From: Nonomuraea guangzhouensis
Lineage (GTDB): Bacteria; Actinomycetota; Actinomycetes; Streptosporangiales; Streptosporangiaceae
Direction: 5' to 3'
Length of the DNA: 64,000 nucleotides
NCBI RefSeq assembly: GCF_019396345.1
Contig: NZ_JAHKRM010000005.1
Location: 212,630-276,629 of the forward strand
Shown: positions 6,723 to 15,790 of the stretch, one piece after another
Numbering within the stretch: position 1 is the first letter of the stretch
Layout of the letters: every line of letters starts with the position of its first letter
Program-made: the position numbers and the translations under genes
Notes under the pieces: generated by a model
The model's database searches: none
What the model was told of the DNA's origin: nothing
Seen by the model: the letters and a program-made list of their open reading frames with translations, nothing else

Positions 6723-8409
6723 ACCCAGTAGTCCCTCCAACCGCTCCGGGATTACCGCACCGTTCCTGAACAGTGAACGTGAGTTGCACTGGCGTGCCCC
6801 GAACGGTGTTGGGCGCGCTGGTCTCCCGCGTTCTGGCCGCATCCGGGCCGGGCGCATCGTGTGCGTGGTCCGGTGTGCGGTGGCGGGTTCCCTCACGCCC
6901 GGCAGCACGCCGACCGGCCTGGGCGGTCCGATGCCCCATACGATCGCTCTGGTCGTGTGGGGGCGGTGCCGTCCGTCGCCGGATCGGGTGCTGCTGGGCG
7001 CGTCGTCCTATCGCCACGGCCGCGGCGTCGTGACGGGTGGTCTTACGGTTGTTCGAGGCGAGGGGCTTTTGCCAGTGTTGAGCTCCCCATTTGGAGGTGT
7101 AGGCGGGATCCACAGCGATGATCGCGATGCCGGTCGCCTGGGCCATGCTGGACAGACGGGCGCGAAGTCTGCCGGTGGGCATGCCGGAGATGAGCTGCCG
7201 GAACCGCTTGTTGCGGCCGTGTTTCTCGCGGGTCTTGTCGGCGGTGAAGTCGAGGTCTTCGACGGCGATGGCGCGCACTCCGCACGCTTGGGCCCAGTGC
7301 AGCAGGCGGGTCAGGGCGTGTCGGACCTGGGCGTCGCGGTGGCCGGCGGTGCCGGACAGGTCGTAGCCGAAGCGGCGCGGGTGGCCGATCGGGTTGCCGT
7401 GCATGTCCAGCCGCCAGGCGGCCAGATGATCGGCGTTCATATCGACGCCGATGACTCCGTTGGCGAGGGCGGCTGCGATCGGGATGGCCTGAGTGACCGG
7501 ATGCTGCCAGGAGGCGGTCAGATACCAACGGCCGCGTTCCACGTCCAGGTGGATGCGGTAGGCGACGGCCCGGTTGGCTTGCACCCGGTCGGCCCACTGC
7601 TGCCCGCGGTGCGCAAAGCGCACCTTGGCGGCGAGCACATAGCGGCCGTGCTCGGCGTTGGCGTATGCGGCGAGCGGGGCCGGAAGCTTGATGGACACCT
7701 CACCGTCGGGGGTGACGCGGATGGTTTCGTTGCCGTAGCGCTTGCCCGACTCGCCGTCGGTTTGCAGGAACCACCGCTCGGCCTGCCACCGCTGCCGCCA
7801 TTCGCTCTCGGTGAGGTGGGCGGCGGCCAGGTGGTGCCGGGTGCGGGCCAGTTGCTTGCCGCCCCGCACGATGTGGACGCGTCCGGCCTGCCAGTCGGCA
7901 CGTTCGCGCTCCAACTGCCCGGTCAGTACGTGCAGGCGGCGGGTTTTGGCGTGCCACTCCTGCCTGCTTCGGTAGCCGCCCGGCGCCTTCTTCGAACCCT
8001 TGGCGCCGATCGGCTGAGACAGCCGGTGCGTGATCGCCGCGATGCCTGCCTCAAGGAACCGGAGGTGGGCCAATTGGCAGCGGCGGGCCAGCGCCCACTG
8101 GTCATGGCTGGCCCTGGTTATACTGCTCGCCCACCGTGAGGACGACTCGGGTGTCAGCTCTCGCTTGCGCGTCGCCCACCGCGTCGTGGAGTGCTCCAGC
8201 CCATCACGGCAGCGCGCCGCGAGATCCCTCGAGGCCAGCGAGCCCAGATGCGCGCCCACCAGCCTCAGCACCTGCTCATCGCGCGCTGTCAGGCCCTTGA
8301 GTCGATCCCGGATCGCCACCCCAGACGGCCCGGCAGCCACGAACGGCGCAGCGATCGGCCGCAACGGGTCAGCCACTCGCGGCCGCCAGCGCCGTGTGGG
8401 TGAGCACAT
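6685..8409 (-). CDS. TnpB-like RuvC protein lacking the zinc ribbon
   Basis: This 574-residue protein is related to IS200/IS605 OrfB/TnpB. All three RuvC acids are present: Asp323 (GVDMNADHLAAW), Glu384 (IAVEDLDF) and Asp461 (RHDAAAVAIGRR). Between the second and third motifs canonical TnpB has a four-Cys zinc ribbon. Here the segment is YTSKWGAQHWQKPLASNN with no Cys, as in a large actinobacterial subgroup. A 320-residue Arg-rich N-terminal half and a disordered, basic tail of about 110 residues make it longer than ordinary TnpB (about 400). No tnpA, no clear element ends and no terminal repeats were found. It may be a domesticated or stranded accessory gene. It ends inside the sigma-factor gene. 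Confidence 0.8.
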   Translation of the reverse strand: MCSPTRRWRPRVADPLRPIAAPFVAAGPSGVAIRDRLKGLTARDEQVLRLVGAHLGSLASRDLAARCRDGLEHSTTRWATRKRELTPESSSRWASSITRASHDQWALARRCQLAHLRFLEAGIAAITHRLSQPIGAKGSKKAPGGYRSRQEWHAKTRRLHVLTGQLERERADWQAGRVHIVRGGKQLARTRHHLAAAHLTESEWRQRWQAERWFLQTDGESGKRYGNETIRVTPDGEVSIKLPAPLAAYANAEHGRYVLAAKVRFAHRGQQWADRVQANRAVAYRIHLDVERGRWYLTASWQHPVTQAIPIAAALANGVIGVDMNADHLAAWRLDMHGNPIGHPRRFGYDLSGTAGHRDAQVRHALTRLLHWAQACGVRAIAVEDLDFTADKTREKHGRNKRFRQLISGMPTGRLRARLSSMAQATGIAIIAVDPAYTSKWGAQHWQKPLASNNRKTTRHDAAAVAIGRRAQQHPIRRRTAPPPHDQSDRMGHRTAQAGRRAAGREGTRHRTPDHAHDAPGPDAARTRETSAPNTVRGTPVQLTFTVQERCGNPGAVGGTTGCGRSSRTIHRAL

Positions 8410-8828
8410 TCACCGGCCGACGACCAGAGCGGAGGGCGCATGAGATCAGTGCAACCACGACAGAACCCCACCAATACACCGAGATCACCTACACTCCACC
8501 TCCAGTCCTTCACCGACGGTGACCGTTAGACTACCGAAATTTGCCCCGCCGGGTAGAACATTTGAGCGATACACAGCCGCCGCTCAAACCACGTCCACCC
8601 CACTACGACCAGGCACGACCGGCATTGCAAACCTCGACGCCCACCGCGATCAGGCCGATCAAAATCTCTCAGCCGCAATCGGGAACGCGCCGTCACGCAA
8701 TCACCGGGAGACCACATAAGACCTCCCCCGCGCGCCCATTCCGTCGCATTCACATGAAGACCGACGCAATGAGAAGCACACCATGCACACTCGACAGCCA
8801 ACAGTTCGCAACTCCATCCGGAATCTAG
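8410..8828. other. Non-coding, less GC-rich spacer upstream of the TnpB-like gene
   Basis: These 419 bp lie between the stop of the methyltransferase gene and the start of the TnpB-like gene, both read leftward. Base composition is visibly less GC-rich than its surroundings, with tracts such as CCGAAATTTG near 8535. Short frames exist on both strands but have no codon bias, ribosome site or recognisable motif. It should hold the promoter of the TnpB-like gene and possibly an end of the inserted segment; no inverted repeat matching the other side was seen. Confidence 0.6.
8510..8522. promoter_or_regulatory. 13-bp palindrome upstream of the TnpB-like gene
   Basis: TCACCG-A-CGGTGA is a perfect inverted repeat about 100 bp before the TnpB-like start. 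It could be an operator or a transcript hairpin; there is no regulator gene next to it. Confidence 0.35.
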
Positions 8829-9449
8829 TCAGCCGCCCGGTTTGCGAGCCCAGAACAGGGCGTGCCCACTGTCCCCTTCCGGGATGAACTCCTCCGAGAT
8901 GATCTCCAGCCCGGCCTCCCGCAGCCAGGACCGGTAGGTGGCCACATCGGTGTGGCTCCACCACATGGGCGTGGCGCCGCCGAGCCACCCGTCCTCGGTA
9001 CCGGTCCATGGTTCCCAGCCTGCGGTGGCCAGGAGCAGACCCGAGGGCCGCAGCCAGGCGGCGATGCGCTCGATGAGCCGCGGCTGACGTTCCAGTGGCA
9101 GGTGGATGAGGGTGTACAGGCAGACGACCGCGTCGAAGGAGGCGTCCGGCAGGTCCAAGGCCGTGGCGTCGCCCCGGACGAAGGTGGCGGCGGGCACGAG
9201 ACGGCGAGCCCGTTCGATCTGGACGTCGCTGAGGTCGACGCCCGTCACGCCGTGCCCGGCCGCGGCCAGCGACCGGGCGACGGGGACCCCGCAGCCGCAG
9301 CCGAGATCCAGCACGGAGGCCCGGGGCGGCAGACGGGAATGGAGCTCTTCGAGCCACGGGGCGTATTCGCCGTCGTCGTCCTCGTCGCCCCGGTAGAGGT
9401 AGGACAGCTCGTTGTAGCCGTGCCGGACCAGGTCGGTTTCCTCGCTCAT
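8829..9449 (-). CDS. Class I SAM-dependent methyltransferase
   Basis: This 206-residue soluble enzyme has the SAM-binding Rossmann motif VLDLGCGCGVPVA at about 46-58. The acidic loop GVDLSDVQ follows, then GDATALDLPDASFDAVVCLYTLIHLP, the classic motif II/III. The C-terminal half (WWSHTDVATYRSWLREAGLEI) is the usual cap of ubiE/BioC-like methyltransferases that act on small molecules. The substrate is unknown. The start follows the hydrolase stop by 12 bp on the same strand and has no ribosome site, so translation may depend on coupling. It is probably the second gene of an operon with the hydrolase. Confidence 0.85.
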   Translation of the reverse strand: MSEETDLVRHGYNELSYLYRGDEDDDGEYAPWLEELHSRLPPRASVLDLGCGCGVPVARSLAAAGHGVTGVDLSDVQIERARRLVPAATFVRGDATALDLPDASFDAVVCLYTLIHLPLERQPRLIERIAAWLRPSGLLLATAGWEPWTGTEDGWLGGATPMWWSHTDVATYRSWLREAGLEIISEEFIPEGDSGHALFWARKPGG

Positions 9450-9461
9450 ACGGTTACTAGA

Positions 9462-11267
9462 TCACGTACCAGGAGACGAGAACGGACGGCCGTCGAAGGT
9501 GCCGGAAAGGGCGGGGCGCTCCTGCGCGGTGAACGCCTGCCAGGTCAGCGTGATGTCGTGCGCTCGGCCGTCGGCGCCGGTCGCGCGTAGCGCGGCGGTG
9601 GCCTGGCCGGTCACGCTGAGGCGGATGTCGCCGTCGGCCTGGAGGTCGGTGACGAAGCGGGTCTGGTCCAGGGTGATGGTGTCGTCGTGGAAGTCGACCC
9701 GGCCGCCGCGCAGCCCCGGTTCGGTCTTCAGCCGGGCGTGGAGCAGCGCGTACGGATTGCGCCGGGAGGTGGCGTCCACGGCCGTGGCGAAGACCGCCGA
9801 GACGGTACGCCGCTCGGACTCCCTCAATCCAGTGGCCGGGATCGCGGTGACATCTGCCGAAGATCGCGGGAATGCTCCGGCCGCGCGATAGTTCTCCGCA
9901 TCGCACCGCAGGTCAGGGACCCGATGGGCGGGGTCGGACAGGAAGGCGCGCAGCCCCGTACGCACGCACTCGCCGACCGGCCCGCCGCCCCAGGCGAGGC
10001 TGTGCCCGCCATAGCGGACCCGGACGACCTTGGCGTTCGGGAAGGTACGCAGGGCGCGGGCGACCTCGGCGGGGCTCTGGGTGTCGAAGTCGCCGCCGAC
10101 CACCAGCACCGGTACGGCCGGGCGCGTGGCCCGCGGCGGGACCGGAGGGTTGTCGCGCGGCGTGGGCCAGTTCACGCAGAACTCCAGGGCCGCCGCGCCG
10201 GTCACGCCCATGTCGGCGGGGGTGAAGGGCGCGAGGGGGCGTTCCTCGCGGAAATAGCGTTCGATCTGGCGCTCGCGCTCGGCCGCAGTGGCGTCCCGGT
10301 CGAAGGGGAACGAGCCGTCGCCGCAGCGGTGAGCCAGGTAGCCCGCCCATTCGGCGCCCTCGACGGGCTGCTGGGGGCTCCCGCTCACCACGCGGGCCAG
10401 CCGTCGCAGCGGTGCCGGGTCGCCCCGCAGGTAAGCGGTGGCGGCGGCGCTCGACTCCCGGCCGAACACCGGCTGCTGCACGTTGCGCACGACGGCGATG
10501 AGCGAGCCGATCGGCAGTTCGGCATCGGGCTCGGCCCGCAGGTGGGCCACCAGGCGGGTCCAGGTGCCGCTCGCGTCTCCCGGCAGCGCACGGCAGGCGC
10601 GGGACCGCTCGCAGACCAGGTCGAGCCGGTCGAGGCGGCTCCGCATCGGCCAGAGCGCGTACCCGTCGGGTGCGGTGATCGTGGTGCTGTCGAGGAAGGC
10701 GGCGGACAGGCTCTCGGGGTAACGGGTCGCGTACGCCTGGGCGTACAGGGTGCCGTACGAGTTGCCGTAGAAGGTGATCTCCGGCACGCCGAGCGCCCGC
10801 CGGACCGCGTTCATGTCGGCCACCACCTGGTCGGCGGTGAAGTACTGGGCGCGGGGGCCGAGCTGTCGCGCGCACGCGGTGATCGTGTCCGGGGCCATCA
10901 GGTTGAGGCCGGGGCACAGCAGCGGCGACGACTTGCCCAGCCCGCGCGGTTCGACGACGAGCAGGTTCTGCCGGTCGAGCACGGGGCCGAGTGTCTGCTG
11001 GATGATCGGGATCTGCGGCAGCGCGGGAAGGGGCCCGCCGGGATTGGCGAGGATCGTGCCCTTCGCGCCGGCCTTCGCGGGCAGCCAGGCGAAGGAGACG
11101 GTGATGCGCTCGGAGGACGGGTCGTTCCAGTTCAGCGGCACCGATACCGTGCCGTCGCAGCGGCTGACCGCCGTGGCGCACTCGTGCACGGGATCGGCGA
11201 AGGCGGGGATGGCGGGCAAGGCGGCCGTTGCCAGCGCGATGCCTACCACTAACGCTCTGAAATCCAT
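9462..11267 (-). CDS. Secreted alpha/beta hydrolase, tripeptidyl-aminopeptidase-like
   Basis: This 601-residue exported enzyme starts with MDFRALVVGIALATAALPAI and an Ala-x-Ala site near residue 25 (PAFA-DP), a Sec signal peptide. The alpha/beta hydrolase core has the oxyanion region ANPGGP at about 74-79, nucleophile Ser170 in YGNSYGT, an acid in VVGGDFDTQSP and His in GGHSLAWG. The insertion between strands and the C-terminal TAP-like domain match actinobacterial SCO7095/Slp-type exopeptidases that trim N-terminal tripeptides. About 130 extra C-terminal residues form a beta-rich domain that I do not recognise. The methyltransferase gene follows 12 bp later. Confidence 0.85.
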   Translation of the reverse strand: MDFRALVVGIALATAALPAIPAFADPVHECATAVSRCDGTVSVPLNWNDPSSERITVSFAWLPAKAGAKGTILANPGGPLPALPQIPIIQQTLGPVLDRQNLLVVEPRGLGKSSPLLCPGLNLMAPDTITACARQLGPRAQYFTADQVVADMNAVRRALGVPEITFYGNSYGTLYAQAYATRYPESLSAAFLDSTTITAPDGYALWPMRSRLDRLDLVCERSRACRALPGDASGTWTRLVAHLRAEPDAELPIGSLIAVVRNVQQPVFGRESSAAATAYLRGDPAPLRRLARVVSGSPQQPVEGAEWAGYLAHRCGDGSFPFDRDATAAERERQIERYFREERPLAPFTPADMGVTGAAALEFCVNWPTPRDNPPVPPRATRPAVPVLVVGGDFDTQSPAEVARALRTFPNAKVVRVRYGGHSLAWGGGPVGECVRTGLRAFLSDPAHRVPDLRCDAENYRAAGAFPRSSADVTAIPATGLRESERRTVSAVFATAVDATSRRNPYALLHARLKTEPGLRGGRVDFHDDTITLDQTRFVTDLQADGDIRLSVTGQATAALRATGADGRAHDITLTWQAFTAQERPALSGTFDGRPFSSPGT

Positions 11268-11338
11268 CAGTCCAGCATCATCATCAGCCGATAGGTATTC
11301 TTCCGCCCTTCGTACGATTTCCGGCTGGGAGCAGGATC

Positions 11339-12718
11339 CTAGTCACTACTCCGCGCCGGGACCGGCGTCGTGGAAGAGCCGGTTCGGGGCAGCAGGGACG
11401 CCGGTAGCAGGGCGAGGGCGGCCAGAGCGGCCAGGACCAGCAGGGCGGGCCCCATCGCGGTGGCGGGCGAGCTGATCAGCATGACGCTGGTGGCGACGGC
11501 GATGCCGAGGGTCGGGCCGATGTTCATGGCGGTCTGCTTGAGCCCGCCGACGACTCCGGCGTACCCGGGCGGCGCGTCGCCGACGACGGTGCCGGTGGCG
11601 GTGACCATGACGGTGGCGAACCCCGCGCCGAGCACCGCGAAGCTCACACCGGTCGCCACCGACACGCCGGCCGGACCGAGCCGGGACAGGGCCGCGATGC
11701 CCAGGACGAGCAGGACCGTACCGGCGATCGCGGTGTGGCGCGGGCCGAAGCGGCGCAGCGCGGCGGCGGCGACGGGCGCGCCGGCGACCATGAGCGCGGT
11801 CATCGGAAGGACCAGCAGGCCGCCGGCGAGCGGATCCAGCCCGAGCGTGTCCTGGAGATAGAACGTGGCCACGAACAACGCGCCGAACAGGCCGGCGGTG
11901 ACCAGGAGCAGGATCGCCATCGACGCGGTCACCGGTAAGGACCGGGCCACGGCGGGCGGCACGATCGGCTGCGTGCCGCGGCGTTCGCGTACGACGAGTG
12001 CGGCGGCGCCGGCCGCGGTGGCGGCGAGTTCGAGCAGCGTCGGCGCGGTCCATCCGCGGGCCGGCAGGGCGACCAGAGTGTGCACCAGGAGTGCGAGCGT
12101 GCCCGCGAGCAGCGCCGCTCCGGTGAGGTCGAGCCGCTGGGATCCGGTGCGGTCCGGCGCCGGTACCCGTACGGCGAGGGTGAGCGCGGCGATCGCCAGG
12201 GCGATGGGGATGTTGACCACGAACACCGCCCGCCAGCCCAGGTTGGTGACGAGAACGCCGCCGAGCAGCGGGCCGGTCGCCGCGGCCACGCCGATGGCGC
12301 TGGTACGAACCGCGATGGCCCGGCCGAGCCGTTCGGCCGGGTAGGCCAGCCGCAGCAGGGCGAGCGTGGCTGGCTGCAGGAGCGCGCCGAACACGCCCTG
12401 CACGGCCCGCAGCGCGATCACCCAGCCGACTCCGGGTGCCAGCGCGATGCCGGCCGACGCGGCGGCGAAGCCGAGCACGCCGGCGAACAGCAGGCGCCGG
12501 TGCCCGTACCGGTCGCCGAGGCGGCCGGCGATGACGAGCAGCGCGGCCACCGCGAGCAGGTAGGCGGTGTTGGTCCACTGGACCTGCGCGATGCTCGCGC
12601 CCAGGCCGCGTTGCAGGCTGGGCTGCGCCACGATCAGGACCGTGCCGTCCAGCGCGACGATCATCGCGCCGCCCACGCTGGCCAGGAGCGCCAGGCGATG
12701 CCGTACGGACGCGGTCAC
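11339..12718 (-). CDS. MFS multidrug exporter, DHA2 (EmrB/QacA-like)
   Basis: This 459-residue integral membrane protein has many hydrophobic helices, probably 14. Signature motifs of the DHA2 drug:H+ antiporters are visible: ALDGTVLIVAQPSLQRGLG in helix 1, GRLGDRYGHRRLLFAG (motif A) after helix 2, and TGPLLGGVLVTNLGWRAVFVVNIP (motif C plus the next loop). It should expel a lipophilic compound using the proton gradient. The GTG start overlaps the stop of the upstream TetR gene by 4 bp, so repressor and pump form one operon behind the twin operator at 13344-13380. The substrate is unknown. Confidence 0.9.
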   Translation of the reverse strand: MTASVRHRLALLASVGGAMIVALDGTVLIVAQPSLQRGLGASIAQVQWTNTAYLLAVAALLVIAGRLGDRYGHRRLLFAGVLGFAAASAGIALAPGVGWVIALRAVQGVFGALLQPATLALLRLAYPAERLGRAIAVRTSAIGVAAATGPLLGGVLVTNLGWRAVFVVNIPIALAIAALTLAVRVPAPDRTGSQRLDLTGAALLAGTLALLVHTLVALPARGWTAPTLLELAATAAGAAALVVRERRGTQPIVPPAVARSLPVTASMAILLLVTAGLFGALFVATFYLQDTLGLDPLAGGLLVLPMTALMVAGAPVAAAALRRFGPRHTAIAGTVLLVLGIAALSRLGPAGVSVATGVSFAVLGAGFATVMVTATGTVVGDAPPGYAGVVGGLKQTAMNIGPTLGIAVATSVMLISSPATAMGPALLVLAALAALALLPASLLPRTGSSTTPVPARSSD

Positions 12719-13344
12719 GAGCCCACCGGGCCGAGGTGCGCGTCCAGGGCCGCCGCCACCAGTTCGTCGAGACGGTCATCACCAGGCGCGTCGCCCGGTG
12801 GCGGGGCGCCGAGGGCGAGCGGCAGGCTGCCCCAGGCCCATAGCTGGGCAATGCCATGCAGGTTCGCCCAGAGGGTGGCGGCCGTCACTTCCGGTGGCGG
12901 CCCAGCCTCGCCGAGAAGGCCCACATGGTCCGACTGGTATCGAGTGACGAGGGCGACGACGTGCTCGAACAGCGGCAGGGTCGACTCCCGAAGCCGCGGC
13001 GGGTCGGCGGAGTGCTGTTCGCTGTCGAGCAGGTCGTGCCGGAACATCAACTCGAACATGCCACGACACTCCAGCGCGTACCCGACGTACACCCGCGCCA
13101 GCGCCCGCAACTGATCGCGTGGCGCCGCCTCGCCGTCGCCCGCCGCCACGAACCGGGCCGTGAGGTCGGCGAAGCCACGGCGGGCGATCGCGGACAGCAG
13201 CGCGTGATGTGTGGGGAAGTAACGGCGCGGGGCTCCGTGCGACACCCCCGCCCGGCGGGCGATCTCCCGCAGCCCCAGCGAGGCGGCTCCGTCGGTCATC
13301 ACGAGGTCCACTCCGGCGTCGATCAGCCGGTCTCGAAGATCCAT
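12715..13344 (-). CDS. TetR/AcrR-family repressor of the MFS exporter
   Basis: This 209-residue regulator has an N-terminal helix-turn-helix at about 1-50: DRLIDAGVDLVMTDGAASLGLREIARRAGVSHGAPRRYFPTHHAL in two contiguous parts. A helical ligand domain follows (ARVYVGYALECRGMFELMFRHDLLD, WAWGSLPLALG), typical of the TetR_C_33 group. The ATG at 13344 has no ribosome site, and one operator palindrome begins on its first base. This suggests a leaderless transcript and autorepression. The GTGA overlap with the exporter gene marks that gene as its main target; the ligand is presumably the exported compound. Confidence 0.9.
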   Translation of the reverse strand: MDLRDRLIDAGVDLVMTDGAASLGLREIARRAGVSHGAPRRYFPTHHALLSAIARRGFADLTARFVAAGDGEAAPRDQLRALARVYVGYALECRGMFELMFRHDLLDSEQHSADPPRLRESTLPLFEHVVALVTRYQSDHVGLLGEAGPPPEVTAATLWANLHGIAQLWAWGSLPLALGAPPPGDAPGDDRLDELVAAALDAHLGPVGS

Positions 13345-13380
13345 AGACAGTGTCTACCAGCCGGGCGTAGACACTGTCTA
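13344..13380. promoter_or_regulatory. Double palindromic operator of the TetR-MFS operon
   Basis: Two perfect 13-bp palindromes, TAGACAGTGTCTA (13344-13356) and TAGACACTGTCTA (13368-13380), have centres 24 bp apart. They directly adjoin the TetR start codon. Spacing of a little over two helical turns and symmetry fit two cooperatively bound TetR dimers that would block the promoter. Confidence 0.88.
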
Positions 13381-13500
13381 CGCCCTCGTCTCATACCTCA
13401 GAGCTACGCGAAACGTGCACTCTCCGGCGGGAGGCCGACCACAGGGTGGGATCCGTAGCTTCGGTGCCGCAACCACCGGCATACGGAAGGACCATCCGCC

Positions 13501-14676
13501 ATGGCATCCCCCCAGCTCATCCGGCGGATCGAGTCGGCGACCCCGCCCGCCCGCGACCGGGCCGTCGACGCGCTGCGTGCGCTGGCCATCCTGGGGGTGG
13601 TGCTCGGCCACTGGCTGGTGACCGCCGTGGTCGTCGGCGACGACGGGACGGTGCGCGTGGCCAGCCCGCTCAAGGAGCTGCCCCAGCTCGCCCCTGTCTC
13701 CTGGGTGTTCCAGACGCTGGCGGTGTTCTTCCTGGTGGGCGGGCAGGTGGGGGCCAAGGGCTACGCCTCCGCCCGCGCCCGTGGCATGACGTACGGGCAG
13801 TGGCTCGGCGGGCGGATGGCCCGGCTGTCCCGGCCGGTCGCCGCCGTGCTGGTGGTGTGGGCCGTGGCGGCGGTCGCGCTGCTGGCCGCCGGGGTCAGCC
13901 TGGAGACCGTGAGCGCGCTGGTCAGGCTGGTGCTGTCGCCGCTGTGGTTCCTGCTGGTCTTCGCGGCGCTGACGGTGGTGACGCCGCTGGTCGCCAGGCT
14001 GCATCCGCTGTGGCCGTTCGCCGTCGTGCTGCTCGTCGACCTGATCCTGTACGGCCTGGACGGCCCCGCCTGGCTCGGCCGGATCAACGTGGTGGCCGGC
14101 TGGCTGGTCCCGTACTGCCTGGGCGCGGCCTGGGCCCGAGGCGACCTGTACGACCGCAGGACCGGATGGGCACTGCTGCTCGGCGGCGCCGCCACCTCGG
14201 CCGGGCTCGTCCTGTGGGCCGGATACCCGGCCGCCATGGTCGGGGTGCCCGGTGCCCCGATCTCCAATCTCGACCCGCCCACCCTGGCGGTCGTCGCCTT
14301 CGGGCTGGCCCAGTGCGGGGCGGCTCTGCTGCTGCTCGGTCCGCTGCGGCGGGTCTTGCGCCGTCCGGCCGTCTGGGCGGCGGTGGCGCTGGTGAACCTG
14401 TCAGCGATGACGATCTTCCTGTGGCACCAGACCGCGATGATCGTGGTCACGGTGGCCGGGCTGTTCGTGGGGGACGCGCTGCCCGGTCTGCACACCGCTC
14501 CCGACGGATTCAGGTGGGTGCTGGTCCGGCTGGTCTGGCTGCCGGTGTTCGGGGTTGTCCTGCTGGGGTGCTGGGCCGTGGTCCGAACGTACGAGCGGGA
14601 TGTCAGCCGGCCGGCAGACGGAGGACGGCGACAGCGCCGTCGGGGGCGTTGGCCAGGGTCAGGTCGGCGCCGATGA
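13501..14676 (+). CDS. Acyltransferase-3 family membrane protein
   Basis: This 391-residue protein has about ten hydrophobic helices. The first carries RAVDALRALAILGVVLGHW, the acyltransferase-3 signature in which the final His is the proposed catalytic base. Members O-acylate sugars, peptidoglycan or secondary metabolites at the membrane. The acceptor here is unknown, and there is no sugar or metabolite cluster beside it. The last 74 bp run antisense into the 3' end of the histidine-kinase gene at 14603. They encode a very Arg-rich tail (GGRRQRRRGRW) outside the membrane domain, perhaps an accidental readthrough extension. Confidence 0.85.
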   Translation: MASPQLIRRIESATPPARDRAVDALRALAILGVVLGHWLVTAVVVGDDGTVRVASPLKELPQLAPVSWVFQTLAVFFLVGGQVGAKGYASARARGMTYGQWLGGRMARLSRPVAAVLVVWAVAAVALLAAGVSLETVSALVRLVLSPLWFLLVFAALTVVTPLVARLHPLWPFAVVLLVDLILYGLDGPAWLGRINVVAGWLVPYCLGAAWARGDLYDRRTGWALLLGGAATSAGLVLWAGYPAAMVGVPGAPISNLDPPTLAVVAFGLAQCGAALLLLGPLRRVLRRPAVWAAVALVNLSAMTIFLWHQTAMIVVTVAGLFVGDALPGLHTAPDGFRWVLVRLVWLPVFGVVLLGCWAVVRTYERDVSRPADGGRRQRRRGRWPGSGRRR

Positions 14677-15790
14677 CCTGGGCCTGCCCCAGCGCGATCG
14701 TCAGCCCGAGGCCGTGACCGCGACCGCGTTCGGCGGCACCCGTGCGGAAGCGTCTCGGGCCGTCGGCGAGCAGCTCCGGAGGGAAGCCCGGGCCCCGGTC
14801 GCGGACCTCGATCACGTGGTCGTGGACGGTGATCTCCACCGGGGGCGCGCCGTGGCGGTGGGCGTTGAGCACGAGGTTGGCGAGGATCCGGTCCAGGCGG
14901 CGCGGGTCCGTCTCGGCCACCGGATCCCCCGACGCCAGCACCCGCGCCTCGACCCCCACCCGGGCCGCGGACTCCTCGGCCACCTCGGCCAGCGGCACCC
15001 GTACCCGCTCGGCGACCTCGGCGCCCGCGTCCAGCCTGGAGACCTCCAGCAGGTCCTCCACCAGCGAGCGCAGCACCCGCACCCGGTCGCGTACCAGATC
15101 GGTGGCCTCGCCCTCCTCCAGCAGTTCGACGACGGTGACCAGGCCCATCAGCGGGGTACGCAGGTCGTGCGCGACGTCGGCCGTGAAGCGCTGTTCGGCC
15201 AGTAGCCGCCGCTGCAGGCCGGCGGCCATGGAGTTGAGTCCGGCGCCGATCTCGGCGATCTCGTCCCGGCCGCGCGCGTCGGTGCGAGCGGCCAGGTCGC
15301 CGTCGGCGATCCGGCGGGCGGTGCGGGCCATGCGCCGCAGCCGCCGGTTCGGGAGTTCGGCGGCCAGGACCGACAGCGGTACCACCCCGGCCAGGGCGAG
15401 CAGCGCGGCCTTGACCATGTCGCGATCCAGCGCGTACAGGCTGAGCAGCTCCGAGCCCATCGAGATCTGTGCGCTCGCCGCCTCGCGGCCGTCGCCGCCG
15501 TACGGCTGGGCGGCCCACATCCACGGCTCGTCCCGGTGGTCGAGCCCGTACCAGGTCACCGTCCGGCCGGGCCGCAGCTGGGCGGCCAAAGCGTCAGGGA
15601 GTTCGTCGACGGCCACCACGTCGGCGGAGGCCAGTGACTTGTCGACGGCCACCTCGGCCCGGGCCTTGCCCAGGTCCAGGGCGCGCTGCCAGGTCGCCTG
15701 GTGCACCAGGAGCCCGACCACGGCGGCGACGACGGTGGCGGCGAGGGTGACGAGGGCGGCGATCTTCCAGCGCAGCGAAGCCGGATTCAT
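14603..15790 (-). CDS. OmpR-class sensor histidine kinase
   Basis: This 395-residue membrane kinase has a first helix at about 10-30, an extracytoplasmic sensor loop of about 95 residues, and a second helix near 125-145. HAMP (RRLRRMARTARRIADGDLAARTDARGRDE in two parts) follows, then HisKA with His208 in FTADVAHDLRTPL, and HATPase_c (NLVLNAHRHGAPP, DRGPGFP, GRGHGLGLTIA). The ATG at 15790 overlaps the regulator stop by 4 bp; the longer frame to 15913 only reads through the regulator gene. It is the last gene of the exporter operon, so it probably senses the stress or compound the exporter handles (inference). Confidence 0.92.
   Translation of the reverse strand: MNPASLRWKIAALVTLAATVVAAVVGLLVHQATWQRALDLGKARAEVAVDKSLASADVVAVDELPDALAAQLRPGRTVTWYGLDHRDEPWMWAAQPYGGDGREAASAQISMGSELLSLYALDRDMVKAALLALAGVVPLSVLAAELPNRRLRRMARTARRIADGDLAARTDARGRDEIAEIGAGLNSMAAGLQRRLLAEQRFTADVAHDLRTPLMGLVTVVELLEEGEATDLVRDRVRVLRSLVEDLLEVSRLDAGAEVAERVRVPLAEVAEESAARVGVEARVLASGDPVAETDPRRLDRILANLVLNAHRHGAPPVEITVHDHVIEVRDRGPGFPPELLADGPRRFRTGAAERGRGHGLGLTIALGQAQVIGADLTLANAPDGAVAVLRLPAG

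Noticed and set aside
8519..8828. Short frames on both strands of the spacer
   Set aside because: No codon bias, ribosome site or recognisable motif; treated as non-coding.
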